This document shows, one piece after another, positions 1 through 5,088 of a stretch of DNA of 7,327 nt. The translations under genes were made by a program, and so were the position numbers. A model generated the notes under the pieces. It did no database searches, had not been told where the DNA came from, and saw only the letters and a list, made by a program, of their open reading frames with translations. Source of the stretch: Desulfurococcales archaeon (GTDB lineage: Archaea; Thermoproteota; Thermoprotei_A; Sulfolobales; NBVN01); the NCBI GenBank assembly GCA_027061705.1, contig JAMOVB010000115.1, positions 1 through 7,327 of the forward strand, read 5' to 3'. Positions within the stretch are counted from its first letter, which is position 1; every line of letters starts with the position of its first letter.

Positions 1-1290
1 CTTAAACGCTTCGCCAACGGTTTCCCACGGAAAGTACTCGAGCCTTACGTACTGCGGCTTGTAGCTTATTTGCAACCCTTCAGTCACGCTATATCCCTCA
101 TCAGGCTCTAACTCACCGGCAAGTAGTCTTATGAATGTAGTCTTACCTATGGCATTAGGGCCCAACACACCTATAACCTCACCTCTGTAAGCATCCCCTT
201 CGGAGACCGTGAGGGTGAACTTACCTAGCCTCTTAACCATGTTAGGCCACTTCAGATATAGCGACCTGCTTAGCAACTCCTTATTTGGCGCTTGGGCATG
301 GACGTGAAATATTATCGGCTCCTTCCTTATCCTCATATTCTCAGCGGGTAGGAAGCCTAACAGGAAGTGATTTATGCCGGAGCCCACTGCGTAGACTTTA
401 GAGTATATTCCATAGGCTCCCGGCTCGCCGTAGACTATCGCCACCTGGTCCGAGATATAGTCAAGCACCGCTAGGTCGTGCTCAACGACGATAGCGTAGC
501 TGCCTTTAGGCAGGTGCTCCCTTATGACCGTTGAGATCTGGAGCCTCTCCCTAACGTCCAGGTAGCTTGAGGGTTCGTCGAAAAGGTATACGTTAGCGTC
601 TCTGAGTAACGCCGCCGCTATCGCGAACTTCTGAAGCTCACCGCCGCTCAAGCTAGCTACCTTACTGTCCATCATAGGGTCTAGTCCCAACTCTCTCCTA
701 AGCTCTCTAAGTAATCCTCTCTCATCAATTCTCCTTAGTATGTCGCCGACGTTCCCCTTAACATACTTTCTTATTAGATCAACATGCTGTATCTTGTGCA
801 CCGTCCTGAGCTCGCCGTTGGCCAGCTTTCTGAAATACTGATAAAATTCAGTGCCCCTAAACCTTCTTAAAACCTCATCCCACGTAGGCTTCACGTCGAA
901 CCTCCCGAAATTAGGTATTAGTTCGCCGGAGAGTATCCGGACGGATGTTGTCTTACCTATGCCGTTCTTCCCTATGACACCGAGAATCACACCCTCGTGC
1001 GGGAGAGGGAGTCCGTAGAGCTTGAAGGCGTTAGGGCCGTACCTATGTACAACTCTCTTCTCAAGATCGTCAGGAAGGTTGACAATTGTTATCGCCTCAA
1101 AAGGACATTTCTTAACACATATTCCACAACCTACGCATACCTTCTCATATATTAATGCCTTACCGCCGACAAGGTCGGATAGCTCTATCGCCTTACCGCC
1201 ACTTCTATTTATCGGGCAGAAGCGCACACACTCCTTACCGCATCGATGAGGCTTACATAGGTCCCTGTCAACTACGGCGATCCTGACCAC
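1..1290 (-). CDS. ABCE1 / Rli1 ribosome-recycling ATPase (partial, C-terminus outside window)
   Basis: This is the iron-sulfur ABC ATPase that splits ribosomes into subunits after termination or stalling in archaea and eukaryotes; it is cytosolic. The 430 codons present are open throughout. The N-terminal ferredoxin-like domain carries eight cysteines (C12, C17, C21, C25, C52, C55, C58, C62), enough for two [4Fe-4S] clusters. The first nucleotide-binding domain has Walker A GKNGIGKT (107-114), signature LSGGE (214-218), Walker B with DEP (238-240, putative catalytic Glu239) and switch His271. The second domain starts with Walker A GPNAIGKT (377-384); its signature, Walker B and switch His are off the window. 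Family members are about 590-600 residues, so roughly 165 are missing. GTG at 1290 is the only upstream start, because an in-frame TGA lies two codons before it. A TATA-like box about 27 bases upstream suggests a leaderless or nearly leaderless mRNA. I am very sure of the family. Confidence 0.97.
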   Translation of the reverse strand, partial: MVRIAVVDRDLCKPHRCGKECVRFCPINRSGGKAIELSDLVGGKALIYEKVCVGCGICVKKCPFEAITIVNLPDDLEKRVVHRYGPNAFKLYGLPLPHEGVILGVIGKNGIGKTTSVRILSGELIPNFGRFDVKPTWDEVLRRFRGTEFYQYFRKLANGELRTVHKIQHVDLIRKYVKGNVGDILRRIDERGLLRELRRELGLDPMMDSKVASLSGGELQKFAIAAALLRDANVYLFDEPSSYLDVRERLQISTVIREHLPKGSYAIVVEHDLAVLDYISDQVAIVYGEPGAYGIYSKVYAVGSGINHFLLGFLPAENMRIRKEPIIFHVHAQAPNKELLSRSLYLKWPNMVKRLGKFTLTVSEGDAYRGEVIGVLGPNAIGKTTFIRLLAGELEPDEGYSVTEGLQISYKPQYVRLEYFPWETVGEAFK

Positions 1291-1312
1291 GCCTCAACAC
1301 CCTTAACGGGAG

Positions 1313-1321
1313 GTATATTAG
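1313..1321 (-). promoter_or_regulatory. TATA-like box for the ABCE1 gene
   Basis: On the minus strand this reads CTAATATAC, centred about 27 bases upstream of the GTG start of the ABCE1 gene. That spacing places transcription initiation at or just before the start codon and fits a leaderless transcript. The site is inferred from spacing and AT content only. Confidence 0.5.
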
Positions 1322-1323
1322 GG

Positions 1324-1333
1324 TCTATAATAC
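1324..1333 (+). promoter_or_regulatory. TATA-like box for the C/D box RNA
   Basis: The plus-strand sequence TCTATAATAC lies about 24 bases before the C box at 1353. An alternative AT-rich box (GGTATATTA, 1311-1319) would start the RNA slightly earlier, near 1342. Either would drive rightward transcription away from the ABCE1 gene. Confidence 0.4.
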
Positions 1334-1350
1334 TTACCTTACTCGCCGGC

Positions 1351-1405
1351 GGATGATGAGTGGCGACGGCTTTGACCGGTGATGCTTAGGACAAGGTTCT
1401 GACGC
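1351..1405 (+). ncRNA. Archaeal C/D box guide RNA (2'-O-methylation guide)
   Basis: All four boxes appear in the order and spacing of archaeal C/D sRNAs: C box ATGATGA (1353-1359), a 12-base guide (1360-1371), D' box TTGA (1372-1375), a 3-base spacer, C' box GTGATGC (1379-1385), a 13-base guide (1386-1398), and D box CTGA (1399-1402). Such RNAs assemble with L7Ae, Nop5 and fibrillarin. A TATA-like box lies upstream and a TTTT run at 1414-1417 follows. The first guide is complementary, by my recollection of archaeal 16S rRNA, to GGCCGUCGCCA in helix 34 (10 Watson-Crick pairs plus one G-U). The fifth-base rule then points to the G at E. coli position 1061. The second guide may pair with a CCUUGUC-containing 23S segment, which is much less certain. 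D' and C' are slightly off consensus and the terminal stem is weak, both tolerated in archaea. The exact ends are estimates. Confidence 0.75.
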
Positions 1406-1476
1406 GTCCTCCCTTTTAGAGATTAGCTTAACTAATGTGAAGTAGCGTTGAAAACCGCGGTTAAACCCACGGTAAC

Positions 1477-1490
1477 ATGATGAGTGGCGA
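1477..1490 (+). repeat. Second copy of the C box plus guide-start 14-mer
   Basis: The 14 bases ATGATGAGTGGCGA at 1353-1366, which are the C box and first seven guide bases of the C/D RNA, recur exactly here 124 bases downstream. Only a CCGA (1498-1501) at the D' place can be argued for, and no CTGA D box follows within 60 bases. It may be a decayed or partial duplicate of the guide RNA gene rather than a working one. Confidence 0.6.
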
Positions 1491-1547
1491 TGTAATGCCG
1501 AAACATTTCTTCAAAGGAATAACGTCCTTAACGAAGTAGTTTAAAAA

Positions 1548-1637
1548 TCACCACTCCTCCTCCCACTCTTCCTCCTCTTCCCACCACTCCTCCTCTTCTT
1601 CCTCCTCCCACTCCCACTCCCACTCTTCCTCTAGCAT
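1548..1637 (-). CDS. Candidate 29-residue Glu/Trp-only micro-ORF, unknown function
   Basis: I do not recognise this peptide. From ATG at 1637 to TGA at 1550-1548 it encodes Met-Leu followed by 27 residues that are only Glu (20) or Trp (7), starting EEEWEWEW and ending WEEEW. In this frame every codon is GAG, GAA or TGG, so all T bases fall in codon position 1, and Glu codons vary silently between GAG and GAA, as expected if the peptide is selected. An in-frame TGA sits three codons upstream, fixing the start. GAGTGAG six to seven bases before ATG is a weak Shine-Dalgarno match, and a TATA-like box lies about 40 bases upstream. The other two minus-strand frames are Gly/Arg/Val-rich and Arg/Lys/Ser-rich, and the plus strand is His/Ser-rich but has no start codon. 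It could instead be a non-coding purine tract. It lies 80 bases after the Cgi121-like gene and 257 before ABCE1. Confidence 0.45.
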   Translation of the reverse strand: MLEEEWEWEWEEEEEEEWWEEEEEWEEEW

Positions 1638-1641
1638 GCGG

Positions 1642-1670
1642 GCTCACTCAAGTTAATCTGTGTAGTGAGC
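1642..1670. repeat. 7-bp inverted repeat at the micro-ORF start site
   Basis: GCTCACT (1642-1648) and AGTGAGC (1664-1670) are perfect reverse complements separated by 15 bases. For leftward transcription, one arm lies in the short leader of the micro-ORF and the other between its TATA-like box and the expected initiation point. It could be an operator for a dimeric repressor or an RNA hairpin; sequence alone does not decide. Confidence 0.45.
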
Positions 1671-1672
1671 AA

Positions 1673-1681
1673 CATTTAAGC
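1673..1681 (-). promoter_or_regulatory. TATA-like box for the Glu/Trp micro-ORF
   Basis: On the minus strand this reads GCTTAAATG, centred near 1677, which predicts transcription initiation near 1650 and a leader of about 13 bases before the ATG at 1637. The same GCTTA opening occurs in the S17e and thermosome TATA boxes of this window. Confidence 0.4.
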
Positions 1682-1717
1682 ATTATCAAGCTACTTGATT
1701 AATACGGAAACTAGCTC

Positions 1718-2314
1718 TCAGCCAGATTTCCTTAAAATCTTAATTACGGAGTATGCTACAGCATTCAACAGCTCCTTCTCAATGTCTTCCTGAATGCTTA
1801 GTTTACAGCCGTAGATACTTCGTAACGTACTTAGATCTGCATTGCCCGCGCCTCCACAGTATAGTGAGTTACCGCATACTCTGGCTAGATGTTGCCTTAA
1901 GTTACTGACGCACTTGTCATCTCCGGACGCCGATATAATGGCTACCACTATCCTACCTCTCCAGTACCTTCTCACAAGCCCTACCACCTTCCCTATCTGC
2001 CTTGTTGAGTATAGGTGCAACAGTAGCTGAAGCGGCGGTGTTCTACTCACGTTAAGTTTTAGCTTGTAGGACAGCATCGTTAAGTATGCAGCAAGCTTTA
2101 GCGGCGTGTCACCGGGGTATATGATTGCCGGTATTCCAACGACAAAACAATCTGCCGAATGCGGAATCCGCGCTAGGTCATCAGGGCTTAATATCTTAGC
2201 GTCAGTAACGTACCTCTCGATCCTTACTCTATTAATGCTATCACGGACATGCATTATTAGTTGAAGAGCCTGCTTAACCGAATCGCTCGTAGAGCTAAGG
2301 CTCAGTTTCCTCAC
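1718..2314 (-). CDS. Cgi121-like KEOPS subunit (tRNA t6A synthesis)
   Basis: The 198-residue protein resembles the Cgi121 family, the KEOPS accessory subunit that binds Bud32 and the tRNA 3' end during t6A formation at position 37. The clearest match is the family core: a helix (about 71-88), then NVSRTPPLQLLLHLYSTRQI (88-107) with the conserved Arg-Gln-Ile (105-107), then an RIVVAIIS beta strand (121-128) and a C-terminal helix (about 174-195). This parallels the MEILVRASGQRQIHEAIK region of the methanogen protein as I recall it. The first 45 residues or so are extra compared with family members of about 150. The GTG start at 2314 overlaps the preceding stop as GTGA, and the upstream GGGGGG acts as ribosome binding site, so coupling supports this start; ATG at 2254 is an alternative. 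Several cysteines (56, 135, 147, 153, 170) are present. The family call comes from pattern resemblance only. Confidence 0.65.
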   Translation of the reverse strand: MRKLSLSSTSDSVKQALQLIMHVRDSINRVRIERYVTDAKILSPDDLARIPHSADCFVVGIPAIIYPGDTPLKLAAYLTMLSYKLKLNVSRTPPLQLLLHLYSTRQIGKVVGLVRRYWRGRIVVAIISASGDDKCVSNLRQHLARVCGNSLYCGGAGNADLSTLRSIYGCKLSIQEDIEKELLNAVAYSVIKILRKSG

Positions 2315-2619
2315 CCCCCATGAATTACAGGAATTACTGCAACGACATCACCGCACATGATACGTGCACGCGCCCCGCCCAGAAGTCTTGCATCGACATT
2401 ATTTATGAATACTATTACCTTAGGCGAGAGATCGAGGCCGGCCTCACCGTACTTAATGAATACTATATTCCTGACCTCCCGATTAAGTTGCGCCTCAACA
2501 GCGCTTATTAGCTCCCATAGGCTAGTTTCAGGTTTATGTAGGCAGACCTTAATAGAGCCCCCTAATAACCGACCTAAACTCCCCAGAAATCTAACGGTTG
2601 CAACGCATTCGCTATTCAT
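2311..2619 (-). CDS. Ubiquitin-like sulfur carrier (MoaD/ThiS/Urm1/SAMP family)
   Basis: The 102-residue protein has the beta-grasp sulfur-carrier plan: an N-terminal strand VATVRFLG, a central helix (SLWELISAVEAQL), the strand VIVFINNVDARLL, and GDVVAVIPVIHGG at the C-terminus. The terminal Gly-Gly is adenylated by an E1-like enzyme and then carries sulfur for molybdopterin or tRNA thiolation, or is joined to lysines in archaeal SAMP modification. The HGG ending is also typical of Urm1, so a tRNA-thiolation role is as plausible as molybdopterin synthesis; no moa or thi genes are nearby to decide. The two Gly codons (GGGGGG) also form the ribosome binding site of the next gene, whose GTG overlaps this TGA by four bases. 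I prefer ATG at 2619 because a TATA-like box sits about 28 bases upstream, implying a leaderless mRNA; GTG at 2631 would add four residues. Confidence 0.85.
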   Translation of the reverse strand: MNSECVATVRFLGSLGRLLGGSIKVCLHKPETSLWELISAVEAQLNREVRNIVFIKYGEAGLDLSPKVIVFINNVDARLLGGARARIMCGDVVAVIPVIHGG

Positions 2620-2643
2620 AGATCTGGACACCGAGTAAAGTTC

Positions 2644-2650
2644 AGTATAA
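2644..2650 (-). promoter_or_regulatory. TATA-like box for the ubiquitin-like/Cgi121 pair
   Basis: The minus strand reads TTATACT, centred about 28 bases before the ATG at 2619. It lies between the end of S17e and the ubiquitin-like gene, which suggests that the pair is transcribed separately from S17e. Confidence 0.4.
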
Positions 2651-2687
2651 CGTTTAGAGAGTTTTTCAGTCAGTATTAGAGCTACTC

Positions 2688-2906
2688 TCAGCTAGCTTTA
2701 CCTGCTTGGGCCTCCTCCCGAGCTCTTAATTTGGCTAGGTGGGTTAGATAGCCGGCTATCTGATTACGTAACTTCTTAGACTTTAGGTATACGTACTTCT
2801 TTACTACCTCTTTATTCTCCTCAAAGCTTAGGCTGACTTCATCAGGGTATAGCTCAAGCAACCTCCTAGCAGTTCTCTTCACTATCGAGGGTCTTACCTT
2901 ACCCAT
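2688..2906 (-). CDS. rps17e: Small-subunit ribosomal protein S17e
   Basis: The 72-residue basic protein matches the archaeal/eukaryotic S17e family, a component of the 30S subunit without a bacterial counterpart. The family hallmarks are MGKVRPSIVKRTARRLLELY at the N-terminus, the FEENKEVV segment (28-35), and SKKLRNQIAGYLTHLAKL (43-60), which corresponds to the SKRLRNRIAGYVTHL core of other members. The reading frame stays open to a GTG/ATG farther upstream (ATG at 2963), but that start would lie in front of the strong TATA box at 2938-2948. The promoter predicts initiation near 2917, so ATG at 2906 with a leader of about 10 bases is right, and it gives the normal family length. The tail (61-72) is a low-complexity Arg/Glu/Ala stretch. 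The gene is divergent from the thermosome gene. Confidence 0.96.
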   Translation of the reverse strand: MGKVRPSIVKRTARRLLELYPDEVSLSFEENKEVVKKYVYLKSKKLRNQIAGYLTHLAKLRAREEAQAGKAS

Positions 2907-2937
2907 CCCTAAGCCCCGATAAGAAGGGGGTAGGGGG

Positions 2938-2948
2938 CTTTTATAAGC
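2938..2948 (-). promoter_or_regulatory. TATA box for S17e
   Basis: The minus strand reads GCTTATAAAAG, close to the ideal archaeal box. Its centre is about 37 bases before the ATG at 2906, which leaves a leader of about 10 bases and rules out the longer S17e reading frame. Confidence 0.75.
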
Positions 2949-2967
2949 TATCCTCTGTGGCATTCTG

Positions 2968-2981
2968 AAAAAGCTTATATA
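2968..2981 (+). promoter_or_regulatory. TATA box and purine-rich upstream element for the thermosome gene
   Basis: The plus strand reads AAAAAGCTTATATA, with the A-rich part in the BRE position. Initiation is expected near 3003, 12 bases before the ATG, with GGGATT (3005-3010) as a modest ribosome binding site. It is the mirror image of the S17e box. Confidence 0.75.
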
Positions 2982-3014
2982 GAAGTGGATTAAGAAAGAA
3001 TCAAGGGATTAGCT

Positions 3015-4685
3015 ATGTCGGCAAGAGGGATCGTTCCAACGGCAGGCTTACCTGTGCTGATACTGAAGGAGGGTACGCAGCGTACTTCAGGAGCTGACGC
3101 CCTCCGCTCAAACATGATGGCAGCGATAACCGTCGCTGAGATGTTAAGAACTACTTACGGCCCCCGCGGCATGGATAAAATGCTCGTGGATACCCTAGGC
3201 GATATAACGATAACTAACGATGGCGCCACGATACTTGATAAGATGGAAGTTCAGCACCCCGCCGCTAAGATGCTCGTGCAGATAGCTAAGGGACAGGATG
3301 AGGAGGTCGGTGATGGCACTAAGACTTCGGTAATATTTGCTGGCGAGCTCCTCAAGGCGGCTGAGGATCTACTGGCTAAGGACGTACATCCTACAGTAAT
3401 AATTAACGGATTCAAGAAGGCTCTTGAAGAGGCTGTGAAGTATGCTGAGAAAATAGCTAAGGAAATAAGCCTGGAGGACGAGGAGACGCTGAAGAAGCTT
3501 GCATCAACGGCCCTCACGAGCAAGGCCGTACATGGTGTAAGGGAGAAGTTCGCCGAGATTGCCGTTAAGGCGGTCAAGCAGGTTGCCGAGGATAGGGATG
3601 GCAAGATATACGTTGACCTAGACAATATACAGATAATAAAGAAGCACGGAGCTTCTCTTGCTGATACTAAGTTGATTTATGGTATTGTGCTTGATAAGGA
3701 GGTTGTTCATCCGGGCATGCCTAGGAGGGTTGAGAAGGCTAAGATAGCGCTAATAGACGCACCACTAGAAATAGAGAAGCCCGACATCACCGCTAAGATC
3801 AACATAACCACGCCAGAGCAGATTAAGATATTCCTCGACGAAGAGACGAGGATGCTTAGGGAGATGGTTGAGAAGATTGCTGCTACTGGTGCTAACGTCG
3901 TAATATGTCAGAAGGGTATTGACGACGTAGCACAGCACTTCCTAGCAAAGAAAGGAATACTAGCAGTAAGAAGAGTAAAAAGATCAGACATGGAAAAGCT
4001 GAAGAGAGCTACCGGCGGGAGGATAGTGACCAGTATAAGAGACCTAACGCCCGAGGACCTCGGTTACGCTGAGCTCGTTGAGGAGCGCCGCGTAGGTAAC
4101 GACAAGATGGTCTTCATCGAGGGCTGCAAGAACCCGAAGGCAGTCACCATACTGGTCAGGGGATCGAGCGATATGGTGCTGGACGACACCGAGAGGTCGT
4201 TCAACGACGCGCTACACGCTATAAGGAACGTGCTTAGAGACCCGAAGATAGTTCCCGGAGGCGGCGCCGTGGAGATCGAGCTAGCTCTTAGACTTAGGAA
4301 GTGGGCCGAGACCGTAGGCGGTAAGGAGCAGCTAGCCATACAGGCATTCGCGGACGCGCTTGAGGAGATAGTCTCCATACTAGCGCAGACCGCGGGTCTA
4401 GACCCTCTAGAGGCTGTTATGGAGCTCAGAAGCCTGCACAGCGAGGGTAAGGTGAATGCCGGTGTGGATGTAATGAACGGCAAGGTTGTGGAGGACATCA
4501 CTAAGGAGCATGTGATCGACCCAGTAATAGTTAAGAAGCAGGTGATCAAGGCGGCTACCGAGGCAGCGGCAGCGATACTAAAGGTTGACGACATAATCGC
4601 GGCCTCCCCGCTGAAGAAGGAGGAGAAGGAGAAAGGTAAGGGCGGGGAGGAGGGCGAGGAGTCCAGTAAGTTCAGCTTTGACTGA
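3015..4685 (+). CDS. thsB: Thermosome (group II chaperonin) subunit, beta-like
   Basis: This is a full-length 556-residue subunit of the double-ring archaeal chaperonin, which folds proteins in an ATP-driven cage with a built-in lid. Equatorial domain motifs are TYGPRG (47-52), [11 protein letters not shown] (62-72), the nucleotide-binding GDGTKT (99-104, with Asp100) and GGGAVE (415-420); Asp391 in DDTERS is the probable catalytic acid. The apical domain spans roughly 215-370 and includes the helical protrusion (about 252-280) and [19 protein letters not shown] (290-308). The GTKT form and overall wording are closer to crenarchaeal beta than alpha subunits, so the symbol is a best guess. The C-terminal tail (534-556) is Lys/Glu/Gly-rich and ends KFSFD instead of a Gly-Met repeat. 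The gene stands alone between its own TATA box and a T-run. Third-position codon use shifts in patches across the apical domain, described under findings. Confidence 0.97.
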   Translation: MSARGIVPTAGLPVLILKEGTQRTSGADALRSNMMAAITVAEMLRTTYGPRGMDKMLVDTLGDITITNDGATILDKMEVQHPAAKMLVQIAKGQDEEVGDGTKTSVIFAGELLKAAEDLLAKDVHPTVIINGFKKALEEAVKYAEKIAKEISLEDEETLKKLASTALTSKAVHGVREKFAEIAVKAVKQVAEDRDGKIYVDLDNIQIIKKHGASLADTKLIYGIVLDKEVVHPGMPRRVEKAKIALIDAPLEIEKPDITAKINITTPEQIKIFLDEETRMLREMVEKIAATGANVVICQKGIDDVAQHFLAKKGILAVRRVKRSDMEKLKRATGGRIVTSIRDLTPEDLGYAELVEERRVGNDKMVFIEGCKNPKAVTILVRGSSDMVLDDTERSFNDALHAIRNVLRDPKIVPGGGAVEIELALRLRKWAETVGGKEQLAIQAFADALEEIVSILAQTAGLDPLEAVMELRSLHSEGKVNAGVDVMNGKVVEDITKEHVIDPVIVKKQVIKAATEAAAAILKVDDIIAASPLKKEEKEKGKGGEEGEESSKFSFD

Positions 4686-4705
4686 AGATAGAAGCGCTAG
4701 CCACG

Positions 4706-4710
4706 TTTTT
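4706..4710 (+). terminator. T-run terminator after the thermosome gene
   Basis: Five T residues follow about 21 bases after the thermosome stop and precede the TATA box of the next gene. Archaeal intrinsic termination often needs only a short T-run, so this is a reasonable but unproved stop. Confidence 0.45.
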
Positions 4711-4728
4711 CAAAATCCGAATAGGTAA

Positions 4729-4739
4729 GGCTTTATTTA
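4729..4739 (+). promoter_or_regulatory. TATA-like box for rpoK
   Basis: GGCTTTATTTA is centred about 39 bases before the ATG at 4774 and predicts initiation near 4761 with a 13-base leader. It probably drives rpoK, the site-2 protease and the topoisomerase together, since no good box is visible farther down. Confidence 0.5.
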
Positions 4740-4773
4740 CCTGAATCGAACTTCTCCGAGGGTAGTGAGGGTC

Positions 4774-5088
4774 ATGGGTAGCGAGGAGAGTGGTATTATT
4801 TCTCTAATAAAAAAGGCTGACGTCACAGTCGGCCCACTAAAGCTAACACGGTATGAGAAGGCAAGGATAGTTGCTGCCAGAGCACTGCAGCTCGACCTAG
4901 GCGCCATCCCATTAATAGATATTTCCGGCCTCCCTAAGGACCCTATAGAGATAGCTAAGGAGGAGCTCCGAAGAGGCGTTCTCCCGATAACCTTGATAAG
5001 GAGGAAACCCAACGGTGAGGAGGTATCTGTCCCTGTTAATAAACTTATAGAGCTTGAGAAAAAGCTATTCGGCTTCGTAGAGTTGTGA
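4774..5088 (+). CDS. rpoK: DNA-directed RNA polymerase subunit K (Rpb6/omega homologue)
   Basis: The 104-residue protein is the archaeal counterpart of eukaryotic Rpb6 and bacterial omega, which helps fold and hold the largest polymerase subunit. The diagnostic core LTRYEKARIVAARALQLDLG (24-43) is followed by IPLIDISGLPKDPIEIAKEEL and RGVLPITLIRR, the standard RpoK sequence. It carries about 20 extra N-terminal residues before the core and about 20 after it (VPVNKLIELEKKLFGFVEL), slightly long for the family. I chose ATG at 4774; GTG at 4765 is in frame but sits within four bases of the predicted transcription start. GAGGG and GTGAGG just upstream of the ATG are possible ribosome binding sites. 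It is the first gene of the apparent rpoK-protease-topoisomerase operon. Confidence 0.95.
   Translation: MGSEESGIISLIKKADVTVGPLKLTRYEKARIVAARALQLDLGAIPLIDISGLPKDPIEIAKEELRRGVLPITLIRRKPNGEEVSVPVNKLIELEKKLFGFVEL

Larger units (their letters stand above)
1291..1717. other. Intergenic region with guide RNA, partial repeat and micro-ORF
   Basis: No conventional protein gene lies between ABCE1 and the Cgi121-like gene. The stretch holds back-to-back TATA-like boxes (1313-1333), a C/D box RNA candidate (1351-1405) followed by a TTTT run at 1414-1417, and a perfect 10-bp palindrome AACCGCGGTT at 1453-1462. It also holds a second copy of the C-box-plus-guide 14-mer (1477-1490), a polypyrimidine tract on the plus strand (about 1551-1632) that is the complement of the Glu/Trp micro-ORF, and a 7-bp inverted repeat (1642-1648 with 1664-1670). 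A 6-bp stem with a 3-base loop at 1685-1699 could end the Cgi121 transcript. Apart from the items listed separately, I see no tRNA or other recognisable RNA here. Confidence 0.6.

Noticed and set aside
1022..1249. Plus-strand open frame inside the ABCE1 Fe-S domain
   Set aside because: It is a shadow of a strongly conserved gene on the other strand, with no promoter and no recognisable product.
1529..1650. Minus-strand Gly/Arg/Val frame beginning at a GTG upstream of the micro-ORF
   Set aside because: It shows no synonymous variation pattern of its own, and the strict GAR/TGG periodicity belongs to the ATG frame. I cannot fully exclude it.
1545..1653. Plus-strand His/Ser-rich frame opposite the Glu/Trp micro-ORF, followed by MRAHSS
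   Set aside because: A TAG lies just upstream and there is no start codon before the repeat; the run is simply the complement of the minus-strand GAR/TGG codons.
2657..2689. GAGAGT/ACTCTC inverted repeat after S17e as a terminator
   Set aside because: The loop is long and no T-run follows on the transcribed strand, so termination is not supported.
3114..3139. ATGATGG followed by CTGA within the thermosome gene, resembling a C/D box pair
   Set aside because: The bases encode conserved Met-Met-Ala-Ala residues and there is no matching C'/D' pair; chance is enough.
3251..4594. Two long minus-strand open frames (124 and 176 residues) within the thermosome gene
   Set aside because: They are Ser/Ala/Thr-rich low-complexity translations typical of antisense frames of a high-quality coding gene.
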